Below, piece after piece: positions 19,958 through 29,042 of a stretch of DNA of 64,000 bases (position 1 is the first letter of the stretch; every line of letters begins with the position of its first letter). The DNA comes from Grimontia celer (GTDB taxonomy: Bacteria; Pseudomonadota; Gammaproteobacteria; Enterobacterales; Vibrionaceae): positions 1 to 64,000 of the forward strand of contig NZ_FIZX01000003.1 of the NCBI RefSeq assembly GCF_900055185.1, given 5' to 3'. Under the pieces are notes generated by a model. That model did no database searches. It was not told the DNA's origin and saw only the letters and a program-made list of their open reading frames with translations. The position numbers were made by a program, and so were the translations under genes.

Positions 19958-20769
19958 TACTGCCCCCATTTCTTCTTAAATTGAGTGATTTCCTCTTCAC
20001 TGTAGACGGTGCGATACAAAGGCGCATCATAGAGGTGGAACAAACGCTCAAAGGGATAGGTTTCTTTAAAGCGTTGATAAAGCGCGGAATACCATTTGTT
20101 GGACGCTTCATTGCTTGATTGCAGCTTGAAGTCCGGCAGTTCAAGAAACTCACCCAGCACATCTGTTGATTGGTTAATCGCTTCACATTTCATTAGCAGC
20201 ACATCGCAGCCACCTTGCTCGATGCGCCAGTACGTTTGCGATGGGTCCTGAACATGTTTAAGCACATCAATGTCGAACTGACGCTTTAGTTCCCTATCGA
20301 ACCAATCGGTGAAGTAATCCAGACGCATCTGGGTTTCAAAGGCATCAGTCAGGTGGCGCAGCGTGGCATCCATATCGCCATGAATGGCTTCATTCTTTTT
20401 ACCAGCAATGAACTGAATGTGCAGATCCTGGAAGAAACGGGAGACCACGGTAGCTATCGGGTCGCGCACCAGAGTGATGATTTTCAGGTGATCACGCTTT
20501 TGCAAAATGCGTTTACGGTGCGACAGGGTTAGCTTGTACGCCGCACGAATATGCCAGTCGAAGAAGCACGAAACATCGTCAGTGTTATGGTACATCTGGA
20601 ACTCTTCGTTATCGTCGAAGGTGTGAATGTGCCAGCTGGGAATATTTGCATGCTCAAGGGATGCTTCAATAGACGATGAGCCAACCTTTCCCATTTGGTA
20701 AACCAGGACAAAATCCGGCGCGTTCAGGGTTTGGTCAAAAGCGCGCTGTCGGGCTAGGCTGAACTTCAT
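19957..20769 (-). CDS. NKWYS-family sulfotransferase
   Basis: A 270 aa sulfotransferase-fold protein. The 5'-phosphosulfate loop is at residues 25-33 (QMGKVGSSS), and the 3'-phosphate motif is LVRDPIATVVSR with Arg102 and Ser110. The NKWYS signature (223-227) places it in the family first named 'putative capsular polysaccharide synthesis protein'. It would transfer sulfate from PAPS to the polysaccharide repeat unit or its sugars, leaving pAp. It overlaps the Wzy gene by 4 nt upstream and couples to a glycosyltransferase by TAATG downstream, so it is built into the polysaccharide operon. cysD, cysN and a candidate pAp phosphatase lie in the same block. Enzymatic activity is inferred from motifs. 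Confidence 0.83.
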   Translation of the reverse strand: MKFSLARQRAFDQTLNAPDFVLVYQMGKVGSSSIEASLEHANIPSWHIHTFDDNEEFQMYHNTDDVSCFFDWHIRAAYKLTLSHRKRILQKRDHLKIITLVRDPIATVVSRFFQDLHIQFIAGKKNEAIHGDMDATLRHLTDAFETQMRLDYFTDWFDRELKRQFDIDVLKHVQDPSQTYWRIEQGGCDVLLMKCEAINQSTDVLGEFLELPDFKLQSSNEASNKWYSALYQRFKETYPFERLFHLYDAPLYRTVYSEEEITQFKKKWGQ

Positions 20770-22010
20770 TTTTTATCCTCTTGAAACTCGATGGTTGAAA
20801 GCGGCGTCACGGCGTCCAGAGATTGCGTTGAAGAAATGGATGCTTCGGGTAAAGGTTTTGGAGCTGTACGCGTATTGATGAAAAAGGGAAATAGGAACAT
20901 CAGCATGATGGTGCTGTTCACAGCGACAAAGAGCACCATGGCGAGAATGTAAACCGCCAGCAGAAATGACACCGGGTTGATAAAGCGTTGCCTAAACAGG
21001 TGGCGAAGACCCAGCAGGAAACCACCAATAAGAATGGAAAGTCCTACCAAGCCATATTCAATCGCCACATCGAGGGCAAAGTTATGGGTGTAGATAGCCA
21101 GTTCCTGATTCTGAAAATAGTTAGCGATGTAGACGGGCAGCATTTTGGGCCCAACGCCGAATATTGGGTATTCCAGGAACAGAGCAAAACCATTGGCCAG
21201 CAGCAGTTTTCGCCATAACTCAGAATCCCAACGCGCCTCATGTTGGTCGGCGAAAAGAATGTCGAATTGGGTAAACTCAAACTTATCGAGAATGGCGTGT
21301 GTGCCAACCATATACCAGACAGAAAGCAGTGCCAGTACACCGCCCATCAATCCAAGCGTGCCCAGTGCAAAGGCGGTTTGCCGGGAGCGTGGGTGCGACA
21401 CGTCACGACAAAACAGCAGATCGCAGGCGATGAGCGCTGCAATGCCTAACAGGGCTTTACGTTCGCCGGACATCAAGAGCATGATGGCTGCTGCCGCAAG
21501 CAAGATATGACCAAAGCGAATCTGGTCACGCAGGATGTAGAGCAGGGCGCAGGTAAACCCGAAGAAATACTTGGTGTTTCCAAGCTTTTTGAAGTCGTTG
21601 TACTCGGGGTGCATTAAGTGCCACCCCGCCGTGTAAAGCGCTCCCATAAAGGTATAAATCGCAACAAGACACAGAAAACGAGGGGACGCTAACAGGCCGG
21701 CTTGATGCAGTACACCGAGAAAGGCGGCCACAGAAAGCCACTGGATCATTTCGATAACGACAAGCTTCGGCGGCACACTGCTAATGATCCCGGTTAGCAC
21801 GATGTAGGCGGCAAAGACAAAAATGAAGCCACCCGCACGCAAGGTCGATTGCAGCAGTTTTCCGCGAATAGCCGTAAGACCAAGAAAGCCGAGCGCAGCG
21901 ATACCGACAAAGTCTGCAAGATAAAGACTGACACCGGCTACGCTGATTTTTGTGGGGACAAAAAACAGAACAACGGCGAGGGCTGCTGCATGTTCAAGCG
22001 ATCTTGTCAT
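20766..22010 (-). CDS. Wzy-type polysaccharide polymerase (O-antigen ligase family)
   Basis: A 414 aa polytopic membrane protein with about 11 helices and a large periplasmic loop (~245-310). The Wzy_C-like part EYPIFGVGPKMLPVY...IYTHNFALDVAIEYGLVG (~275-322) includes the TH-N motif common in Wzy and WaaL proteins. Beside a Wzx flippase, a Wzc-type copolymerase and an initiating transferase, polymerase is the natural role. It overlaps the upstream glycosyltransferase gene by 17 nt and the downstream sulfotransferase gene by 4 nt, so translation is coupled. The second ligase-family protein of the window (10165-11826) lies outside this cluster and is probably not involved. Confidence 0.82.
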   Translation of the reverse strand: MTRSLEHAAALAVVLFFVPTKISVAGVSLYLADFVGIAALGFLGLTAIRGKLLQSTLRAGGFIFVFAAYIVLTGIISSVPPKLVVIEMIQWLSVAAFLGVLHQAGLLASPRFLCLVAIYTFMGALYTAGWHLMHPEYNDFKKLGNTKYFFGFTCALLYILRDQIRFGHILLAAAAIMLLMSGERKALLGIAALIACDLLFCRDVSHPRSRQTAFALGTLGLMGGVLALLSVWYMVGTHAILDKFEFTQFDILFADQHEARWDSELWRKLLLANGFALFLEYPIFGVGPKMLPVYIANYFQNQELAIYTHNFALDVAIEYGLVGLSILIGGFLLGLRHLFRQRFINPVSFLLAVYILAMVLFVAVNSTIMLMFLFPFFINTRTAPKPLPEASISSTQSLDAVTPLSTIEFQEDKK

Positions 22011-23046
22011 CCGCTAGCTCCTGATAAGCTTGATAATATTGCTCGCGGAAAGTCTCCAGTTTATAGAGCTGGCAGCGTGACAAAGAACGTTGCGATGCCT
22101 GCGTGTATTTCTTAGGGTCTTCACAAATTGAAGCAATCTTTTGAGCAAGTGCTTCGTCATCGCCCAAGGGAAACAGATATTCTTCGGTGCCGATCACCTC
22201 ATCGATGCCTTGAACGTTCGATGCAAGAACGGGTAATCCTGCGGCCATGCCTTCCACTGCCGCCAGACCAAATCCTTCGATAATGGTGCTCTGAACATAG
22301 ATGTTCAGCCCGTCCAAAAACACAGGAATATCTGAGCGCACACCGTGGAAGACCACTCTGTCTTCAAGACCAAGATCTTTGACCAAGGTTTCATACTCGC
22401 TCCGGCGATCGCCATCTCCAGCGAGGTGAAGTTCATAGCGGGCTGGCAATCTGGCAAGCGCACGTATCAGCGTTGGGTGGTCTTTATAAGGGTGCAGTCG
22501 CCCCGCCATGCCGATACGAACAGGCGCATCTTCTGCAGGTGACTGCTTCTCTTGCATGGAAAACTTGCTGAGGTTGATGCCATTGAGGATCACTGAATAG
22601 TGCTTCTTCCAATGCGGGAGGAAATCTTCCAGCGCATTTTGTACCTGCCCTGTGATACACACGGTTTTCTGGTAGCGCCAGTAAAGCAGCCATTCGAAAG
22701 GCTTCATCCAGATGTGGTCGCGGCGTCTGTTATGCGAGTTGTGCTCAGTTTGAATTCGCTTCTTACCAAACGCTGCCAGCGCTACATAAATAGAGGGAAA
22801 GAGGTGGCCATGTACCACATCAGGCCATCTTAAAATTTGCCACTTTTCCTTTAGGGACAGCTTTTTCCAGACGATGCATTCCACACCGGCAGCTTCCAGC
22901 TCGCTGGACAGGTCGTTGATATCGTCCAATATCACGACCTTGCTCTCGTATCCCTCAGGCGTTGGGCACGCCAAATCAACGACAAAACGCTGAGCGCCGC
23001 CGTTTCGTGACAGATCATTAATGATGTGCAGTACTTTTACCGCCAT
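21994..23046 (-). CDS. Glycosyltransferase family 4
   Basis: A GT-B glycosyltransferase, 350 aa. The N-terminus VLHIINDLSRNGGAQRFV carries the family loop, AGRLHPYKDH begins the donor domain, and EGFGLAAVEGMA is the EX7E motif. An open frame extends 42 codons upstream to 23172, but that part runs into an inverted-repeat element and does not resemble the family. I therefore take the ATG at 23046, which follows a GAGGAAGAGAGAAG purine stretch. It is the first gene after the inverted-repeat element at 23068-23333 and overlaps the polymerase gene by 17 nt. Substrate unknown. Confidence 0.86.
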   Translation of the reverse strand: MAVKVLHIINDLSRNGGAQRFVVDLACPTPEGYESKVVILDDINDLSSELEAAGVECIVWKKLSLKEKWQILRWPDVVHGHLFPSIYVALAAFGKKRIQTEHNSHNRRRDHIWMKPFEWLLYWRYQKTVCITGQVQNALEDFLPHWKKHYSVILNGINLSKFSMQEKQSPAEDAPVRIGMAGRLHPYKDHPTLIRALARLPARYELHLAGDGDRRSEYETLVKDLGLEDRVVFHGVRSDIPVFLDGLNIYVQSTIIEGFGLAAVEGMAAGLPVLASNVQGIDEVIGTEEYLFPLGDDEALAQKIASICEDPKKYTQASQRSLSRCQLYKLETFREQYYQAYQELADDKIA

Positions 23047-23067
23047 GGTGGTGCTTCTCTCTTCCTC

Positions 23068-23333
23068 AGGGTCTGTTAACCTTTGGGGGTGAAATTTTGT
23101 TCTAGCCCTAAGCGTTTTAGGCGCGGCGAGGTGTGTGTCGCCTAGTGGTTCTAAGCAAACACACCTTAACAAAGCATAAAACGCTTAGGGCAGAACCCTT
23201 CGGGCAGCGTTTGTGGGGACTTTCTCCTGCGTTATCGGCTTCTCATGTAGGCTAGCTACACATCGAAGCCTCTGCCTTGTATAAAGTCCCCACAAACTGC
23301 TGCAAAAATCATCACCAAAGGTCAACAGACCCT
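23068..23333. repeat. Nested inverted-repeat element (MITE-like), 266 bp, non-coding
   Basis: The ends are inverted repeats. AGGGTCTGTTAACCTTTGG (from 23068) matches the complement of CCAAAGGTCAACAGACCCT (to 23333) with a single mismatch, extended by a TGA/TCA pair. Inside are two further inverted pairs: TAGCCCTAAGCGTTTTA (near 23103-23119) with TAAAACGCTTAGGGC (near 23177-23191), and GTTTGTGGGGACTTT (near 23209-23223) with AAAGTCCCCACAAAC (near 23284-23297). There is also a central GGCTTC/GAAGCC hairpin. It has no reading frame of note and no transposase. It fills nearly the whole gap between cysN and the glycosyltransferase gene. It looks like a miniature mobile or palindromic element, possibly now part of the operon's RNA processing. 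Confidence 0.75.
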
Positions 23334-23359
23334 CGCCTTTAGCGTCAACGTATCCACGT

Positions 23360-24769
23360 TCATTCGACCGATTTGGTTTCCCATTCCGGGTAGTGCTCGC
23401 GGATGTAACGGTTCAACGCAATTTCTGCCGCGGTGTAGGTACGTTTCGCTTTTTGTTCATGTGGTGCGTGGAGTGCTACCACCATGCCAGCTCCCACCGT
23501 GATATTGGTGAGACGGTCAATCACAATGAACGCGCCTGTTTTATGGTTCAGGCTGTAATTATCTGCCGCGACCGGTGCATTCAGACGTAAATCCACTTTG
23601 CCGATTTCATTCAGTGCCAACTCATTGGCTGACAGCGTTTCAAAGCTGTTGATATCGACTTTGTGTTCAATGCCAGTAATGCGACCTGTCACGTTATGAC
23701 TGGCGAACTTGAAGTCATAGTCACGTTTGGTCTTCATGGTGTCCTGCGACATCCAGACAATGCTGGCGCTAAGGCTGTCTGTGACAGTAGGAGCGGTGTC
23801 CGGGTGCACTAACATGTCACCACGGGAAATATCGATTTCGTCTGCTAAAGTCACGGTCACCGCATTTTTCGGCGCAACGGCATCGATCTCTCCGTCATAA
23901 GTCACAATCGATGTGACTGTGCTTTGCTGGCCGGATGGCAATGCCATAACGGTATCGCCTTTGCGCAGAATGCCTGATGCGAGGGTGCCGCAGTAACCGC
24001 GAAAATCGAGGTTAGGGCGGTTCACAAACTGGACCGGGAAACGCATTTGGTCGAGATTTTGGTCGCGACTGATTTCGACACCTTCCAAAAGCCCCATCAG
24101 AGAAGGACCCTTGTACCAAGGCGTGTTTTCACTGGCACTGACCACGTTGTCACCTGCCAGTGCTGAAATCGGCACGTAACGGACGTCTTTGATGCCCAAT
24201 TGGGAAGCCATTGCCTGATATTCTGCCTGGATGGAATCAAACACGGTTTGGTCAAAATCGACCAAATCCATTTTGTTCACGGCAACAACCACATGTTTTA
24301 TGCCAAGCAGGCTCGCGATGTAGCTGTGGCGTCTGGTCTGGGTCAGCAGCCCTTTACGTGCGTCGACCATCACAATCGCGAGTTCACAGTTAGATGCACC
24401 CGTCGCCATGTTGCGGGTGTACTGCTCGTGTCCTGGGCAGTCAGCAATGATGAATTTGCGTTTTTCTGTTGAGAAATAGCGGTAGGCCACATCAATGGTG
24501 ATGCCTTGTTCGCGCTCGGATTGTAGGCCATCTACCAACAGCGCCAGATCCAGCGCTTCACCGGCGTTACCGACGCGGGCGTTGTCTTTGTGCAGACTGG
24601 TGAGATGGTCTTCAAAAATCAGTTTGGTATCGAACAGCAGACGACCAATCAGGGTCGACTTACCGTCATCCACGCTGCCGCAGGTCAGCAGGCGTAGCAA
24701 ATCCTTGTTTTCATGCTGATGAAGATAGGCTTCGATGTCCGATGCGATCAGCGATGAGCTATGACTCAT
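23360..24769 (-). CDS. cysN: Sulfate adenylyltransferase subunit 1, CysN (GTPase)
   Basis: GTPase subunit of ATP sulfurylase; with CysD it makes adenosine 5'-phosphosulfate (APS) from ATP and sulfate. The 469 aa protein has the G1 motif GSVDDGKST (31-39), DCPGHE (G3, ~111) and NKMD (G4, ~166), then EF-Tu-like beta-barrel domains. It ends after the barrels and is not fused to APS kinase (CysC). cysD lies 58 bp upstream on the same strand. Normally these genes serve cysteine synthesis. Here they sit inside a polysaccharide operon with a sulfotransferase, suggesting supply of PAPS. No cysC or cysH is in the window, so APS kinase must come from elsewhere in the genome. Confidence 0.97.
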   Translation of the reverse strand: MSHSSSLIASDIEAYLHQHENKDLLRLLTCGSVDDGKSTLIGRLLFDTKLIFEDHLTSLHKDNARVGNAGEALDLALLVDGLQSEREQGITIDVAYRYFSTEKRKFIIADCPGHEQYTRNMATGASNCELAIVMVDARKGLLTQTRRHSYIASLLGIKHVVVAVNKMDLVDFDQTVFDSIQAEYQAMASQLGIKDVRYVPISALAGDNVVSASENTPWYKGPSLMGLLEGVEISRDQNLDQMRFPVQFVNRPNLDFRGYCGTLASGILRKGDTVMALPSGQQSTVTSIVTYDGEIDAVAPKNAVTVTLADEIDISRGDMLVHPDTAPTVTDSLSASIVWMSQDTMKTKRDYDFKFASHNVTGRITGIEHKVDINSFETLSANELALNEIGKVDLRLNAPVAADNYSLNHKTGAFIVIDRLTNITVGAGMVVALHAPHEQKAKRTYTAAEIALNRYIREHYPEWETKSVE

Positions 24770-24827
24770 GAGTCACTCCTTGTGCAGGCAAGCAAATGTT
24801 TAAATGTTTTTCGAGGCTTATGATTAT

Positions 24828-25745
24828 TTAGAAGTAGCCTTCGCGTTTTTTCTGCTCCATGGAGCCCGCCTGATCGTGGTCAATCACACGGCCTTGTCGC
24901 TCTGAAGTTTTGGTCAGCAGCATTTCCTGAATAATCTCAGGCAGCGTCGCCGCCGTTGATTCCACCGCGCCTGTCAGTGGGTAGCAACCAAGGGTACGGA
25001 AACGCACAGATTTCATTTCCGGTTTCTCGCCTTTTTCCAAGGGCATACGGTCGTCATCCACCATAATGAGGGTGCCATCACGTTCGACAACTGGACGCTT
25101 GTCGGCAAAGTACAGCGGTACGATGTCGATGTTTTCCAGATAGATGTATTGCCAGATATCCAGCTCGGTCCAGTTTGAAAGCGGGAATACACGGATACTC
25201 TCGCCTTTGTTTACACGGCCGTTGTATACGTCCCAAAGTTCCGGGCGCTGATTTTTTGGATCCCAGCGATGGTGTTTGTCGCGGAACGAGTAAACACGTT
25301 CTTTAGCGCGGCTTTTCTCTTCATCACGGCGCGCGCCACCAAAAGCAGCATCAAAGCCGTATTTATCCAGTGCCTGTTTCAGTGCCTGGGTTTTCATCAC
25401 ATCAGTGTGTTTGGCACTGCCATGGGTAAACGGTCCCATACCCATGTCCACGCCTTCCTGATTGATATGCACCAGAAGATCGAGACCATGACGCTTGGTG
25501 AATTCATCTCGGAAGGTAATCATTTCCTTGAACTTCCATGTCGTATCGACATGGAGCAATGGGAAGGGCGGTTTACCCGGGTGAAAAGCTTTCATCGCCA
25601 GGTGGAGCATGACTGCCGAATCTTTACCGATAGAGTAAAGCATCACGGGGTTATCGAACTCAGCGGCGACCTCCCGGATGATGTGTATCGACTCGTTCTC
25701 AAGCTGTTTGAGATGGGTTTGGTTTAGCGAAATCTTGTCCACCAT
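24828..25745 (-). CDS. cysD: Sulfate adenylyltransferase subunit 2, CysD
   Basis: Catalytic subunit of ATP sulfurylase. The 305 aa protein has the PP-loop SIGKDSAVM (38-46) and the conserved [10 protein letters not shown] and [13 protein letters not shown] stretches. The open frame extends 50 codons upstream into the phosphoesterase gene. The ATG at 25745 gives a product starting like E. coli CysD and is preceded by AAGGA, so it is the true start. It lies 13 bp after the DHH phosphoesterase gene and 58 bp before cysN, in one transcription unit. Whether this is the only cysDN in the genome or a second, polysaccharide-dedicated copy cannot be seen here. Confidence 0.97.
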   Translation of the reverse strand: MVDKISLNQTHLKQLENESIHIIREVAAEFDNPVMLYSIGKDSAVMLHLAMKAFHPGKPPFPLLHVDTTWKFKEMITFRDEFTKRHGLDLLVHINQEGVDMGMGPFTHGSAKHTDVMKTQALKQALDKYGFDAAFGGARRDEEKSRAKERVYSFRDKHHRWDPKNQRPELWDVYNGRVNKGESIRVFPLSNWTELDIWQYIYLENIDIVPLYFADKRPVVERDGTLIMVDDDRMPLEKGEKPEMKSVRFRTLGCYPLTGAVESTAATLPEIIQEMLLTKTSERQGRVIDHDQAGSMEQKKREGYF

Positions 25746-25758
25746 GGTCAGTCCTTTT

Positions 25759-26730
25759 TTACGTATCCAGCGGGTAACGCTGGTGGAACGCATCAATAAA
25801 ATCGTTAAGCAATTCTGCGGGCAGGGAGTTAATGCCTGCCGCAGCTTTTCGGCCGCCGCCAGTTGGGAAAGAGGCTGCCAGTTCATCAGCACCAACGCGG
25901 TTTTTCAGCGGCGCGCGGATGCTAACCAGATAGTTTCCGTCTGCTTTGGCAGTGATCACCGCGTTCGCCACTTCCGGGTCGCGGTTGGTTAAATCATTGG
26001 AGTACACGCCGCTGATACGGCGCGCCCAGGCTTCATCCGGCAACATAAACACACGGGAACCTGCTCGCTCGGAGTAAGGCATAATCGCAGCCGCTTTTTC
26101 ACTGTCGCCGACAAAACCATCTTCCAGTGTCGCGTAGACATCCGGACGCTCGGCAATGAAATTAAATGGCGATGGATAAGCTGCCATTAGGCGGTAAATT
26201 TCCGCGGGTGCGAACAGCAAATCGCTGAGCGATGAGCCGTAGCCGTTGTAGTTAAGATAAGTACCGAATTGCATCAGCTTGATGCGGTCTTGATCGCACA
26301 GGCCTGATTTATTGGCCAGTGTGTCAGCGGTAGCAATCATGTTGTCGCCATACGCGCCAACCAGAGCCCACTCGCGGTAACGGCCATCCAGCAGTTTGTC
26401 GACAATGAGACTTGTGCAGGTATTTGCGGCGGTGTTGATATGTGTGGTCAGCGACGCATGATCCGGCACTTCTCCCGGGTTATGGTGGTCGGCGTAAAAT
26501 ACACGCACGCCCTGTGACAATAAGTTATCCAGCGCAGCGCGGTTTTTCTCCATGGCCACATCCAACACAGTCACGTCTTGGGCGACAGCGGGATCGACCT
26601 GTTTCAACAGGGCGATATCACGCTTTACCCCGGTGATCAGTACGCTGTCTTTCGGGGTGGCGAGGCGAAGCTGAAGCAGGGCGCAAATCCCGTCAGCATC
26701 GCCGTTAAAAACATCAAAACTGGTTTTCAT
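25759..26730 (-). CDS. DHH-family phosphoesterase, candidate pAp phosphatase
   Basis: A 323 aa DHH/DHHA1 phosphoesterase. Metal-binding motifs are FNGDADGIC (Asp11, Asp13), LDVAM (Asp57) and DHH (81-83). The C-terminal DHHA1 motif appears as GGGRKAAAG rather than the usual GGGHxxAAG. Related enzymes (NrnA type) degrade short oligonucleotides and dephosphorylate adenosine 3',5'-bisphosphate (pAp). The gene lies 13 bp before cysD and 30 bp after the Wzc gene, in a cluster with a PAPS-using sulfotransferase. Removing the inhibitory by-product pAp is therefore the attractive role, in place of CysQ. The pAp assignment is inference; nanoRNase or another DHH activity is possible. Confidence 0.72.
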   Translation of the reverse strand: MKTSFDVFNGDADGICALLQLRLATPKDSVLITGVKRDIALLKQVDPAVAQDVTVLDVAMEKNRAALDNLLSQGVRVFYADHHNPGEVPDHASLTTHINTAANTCTSLIVDKLLDGRYREWALVGAYGDNMIATADTLANKSGLCDQDRIKLMQFGTYLNYNGYGSSLSDLLFAPAEIYRLMAAYPSPFNFIAERPDVYATLEDGFVGDSEKAAAIMPYSERAGSRVFMLPDEAWARRISGVYSNDLTNRDPEVANAVITAKADGNYLVSIRAPLKNRVGADELAASFPTGGGRKAAAGINSLPAELLNDFIDAFHQRYPLDT

Positions 26731-26760
26731 TGGTATTGTTAATCCTTGTTCTGAAAGCGA

Positions 26761-28980
26761 TTAACTCGCTTCCAGTGTTTCGTCATCCTGCTTGTTATTG
26801 TTGTAATAACCATAGTGCAGCTTGTATTTTTCCTCCGCATATTTGGCGGAGAGTTGGTTTAGCACTACACCATCGATGGCGATGTCATGACGAACAAGTT
26901 GACTGATCGAACGGTTGACCTGTTTCTCCGTGGTTGCTTCTGCTTTCACCACCAGGATCATGCCACCAGCCAGACGCCCCAGAATCAATCCATCGCTCAC
27001 CACCTGTACCGGTGGGGTGTCGAGAATGATCCTGTCATAGCTCTGTTTCAGCTGGTTGATCAGTGCCGAGAACTTGGTTGAGCCCAGAAGCTCCTGCGGG
27101 TTTTGTGGCAACAGGCCAGCAGGCAGGATATCGAGTTGCGTTTCATCATCGTGATAGATGCAATCCGTCACTGGTGCGCCCATCACCAGTACATTACTCA
27201 GTCCCGCTTGGTTGCGTGGCAAGCCATAACGCTGTCCGACAGCAGGCATTCGCAGGTCGCAGTCAATCAAGAGCGTGCGTTCCATCTTGGCAAGGGACTG
27301 GGCGAGGCTCATCGCCACGGTAGTTTTGCCTTCAGAGGGCAGTGAAGAAGTCACTGCAAGCACATTGCGCTTACTGTTGGTGAGCGTAAGCAGAATAGAA
27401 GTGCGGATAGTACGGACCGATTCGCTGAACAAAGCTTCATCTGGGTCCAGGTAAAGTGTGTGATCAAGCGGTACATTCTTGAATCGCTTTGCTTTTACAC
27501 GGGGCAGAAATCCTAGGTGCTGCAATCCCAACTTCTCCTCAACATCGTCAGGTTTTTCAATGGTGTTGCGGTAAGCATCCGCTAAAAACGCACCAACGAT
27601 ACCGAGCAGCAGGGCGAATGCGGCGCTGATCACGATCAATTTGCCCGTCTGAGGGCTGGATGGATGTTGAGGGACAGCTGCACGATCTGTGAAGCGTGCG
27701 TTCACTGCATCGAAGTCGCCAGCAACTGTGGTTTCTTTCTGGCGGTTCAGGAACAAATCGTAGAGCTGGCGGTTAGAGTCAACGTCGCGCTTGAGTGAAT
27801 CATACTGTGCACGTTTTGCACTGATATTCTGGTAATCGCTCTTCTTGCTTTCAAGCTGTGCTACCAGCGCGCGCTCTTGCTGACGTGCGCTGTTCAGTTC
27901 TTTCTCAATGCCTTGCGCCAGGTTATTGATCACCGAGTACATACGCTCTCGGACCGCGTCCAACTGTGCTTGAGCCTGGATCATTTTGTCATGTTTTGGA
28001 CCATAGCGTTTAGCCAGCTCTGAAACACGGCGTTCTGCATCTGTTTCGGCATTTTTAACGTCACGTACCTGAGGGTGGTTGGAGATTTCCGGCACTGTCA
28101 TCAGGCTGCCGCTGGCGTTGTTTTTCAGTTGGTCAAAAAGACTTTGTGCCGCAACCCGACGTTCACGTGCTTCGTTAACGCGAATAGACAGGTTAGTGAG
28201 TTCTGAGCCCGCCAACTGGTCGATATCATCAAGCTCTATCAGACCTTCTTCTTTCAGGAAGTTGGTCAGGGCAAGCTCGGCGGCATCCAAATTGTCTTTC
28301 AGTTCTGTGAGGCGCTCGGTGATCCAGAACGACGCGGTTTGGGTGGCCACCAAACGGGCTTCCAGATTGGACTCAATGTAAGCCTGACCAAGAGCATTGG
28401 CGACTTTTGCTGCCAGTTCAGGATCGATAGAACCAAAATGGATGTTAACTAACTGCGTATTACGAATCGGTTCGATTGTTAGGTGCGATTTAAACTTATT
28501 CAAAACAGCTTGGCGCGCAGAAGCATCATCGGTGAGCTCTGAAGGAGAAACCGGCTCCGGAAGGAACTGCTGCAATGGCCCGATGTTATGAAGAAAGCCC
28601 AATAGCTTCTCACGGCCTGACAACTCACCAACCTGATTATTGAATTCGCGGATATTGGCAATACCCAGATCCTCAATCACTTTTTCTGCAATGTGGTTAG
28701 AGCGCAGGATTTCAAATTGAGTCTGGTAGTACTCTTTCTGGCTGGTATCTAGGGTATATACTTCTTCGATTGATACCGCCTTGTTGGCTTCAGACTCAAT
28801 AAGCAGCGTTGCGGTCGCACGGTAAACCGGAGTAATAGCAAGGATCAGCACTGTCGCGACCAAGGTCACCACCGCCACGAACGTAGCAATCGGCAACCAG
28901 TAACGCAGAAGAATGCCGACGTAACGCTTGAGATCGAGACGTGCAGGTTCGTTGGCCGGGTTAGGCTCGATAAGTTTCAT
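26761..28980 (-). CDS. Wzc-type polysaccharide copolymerase with tyrosine autokinase domain
   Basis: A 739 aa inner-membrane protein controlling polysaccharide chain length and export. It has an N-terminal Wzz domain with a first membrane helix (~32-53), a long periplasmic coiled-coil region (~160-410), and a second helix (~440-460). The cytoplasmic BY-kinase domain follows, with Walker A SLPSEGKTT (~544-552), Walker A' LLIDCDLRMP (~571) and Walker B IILDTPP (~648). The C-terminal tail holds a tyrosine cluster (YAEEKYKLHYGYY), the usual autophosphorylation site. No cognate Wzb phosphatase gene is in the window. It sits between the OPX export gene and the sulfation genes. Confidence 0.93.
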   Translation of the reverse strand: MKLIEPNPANEPARLDLKRYVGILLRYWLPIATFVAVVTLVATVLILAITPVYRATATLLIESEANKAVSIEEVYTLDTSQKEYYQTQFEILRSNHIAEKVIEDLGIANIREFNNQVGELSGREKLLGFLHNIGPLQQFLPEPVSPSELTDDASARQAVLNKFKSHLTIEPIRNTQLVNIHFGSIDPELAAKVANALGQAYIESNLEARLVATQTASFWITERLTELKDNLDAAELALTNFLKEEGLIELDDIDQLAGSELTNLSIRVNEARERRVAAQSLFDQLKNNASGSLMTVPEISNHPQVRDVKNAETDAERRVSELAKRYGPKHDKMIQAQAQLDAVRERMYSVINNLAQGIEKELNSARQQERALVAQLESKKSDYQNISAKRAQYDSLKRDVDSNRQLYDLFLNRQKETTVAGDFDAVNARFTDRAAVPQHPSSPQTGKLIVISAAFALLLGIVGAFLADAYRNTIEKPDDVEEKLGLQHLGFLPRVKAKRFKNVPLDHTLYLDPDEALFSESVRTIRTSILLTLTNSKRNVLAVTSSLPSEGKTTVAMSLAQSLAKMERTLLIDCDLRMPAVGQRYGLPRNQAGLSNVLVMGAPVTDCIYHDDETQLDILPAGLLPQNPQELLGSTKFSALINQLKQSYDRIILDTPPVQVVSDGLILGRLAGGMILVVKAEATTEKQVNRSISQLVRHDIAIDGVVLNQLSAKYAEEKYKLHYGYYNNNKQDDETLEAS

Positions 28981-29042
28981 GATGTTTACTAGTCCTTTTT
29001 ATCTTCCGTGCGCAAAAAAAAGCTGTTCTTTCGGTTGGCTTC

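Noticed and set aside
23047-23172. N-terminal extension of the glycosyltransferase up to 23172
   Set aside because: The extra 42 codons lie mostly in the inverted-repeat element and show no family similarity; a purine-rich ribosome site supports the start at 23046.
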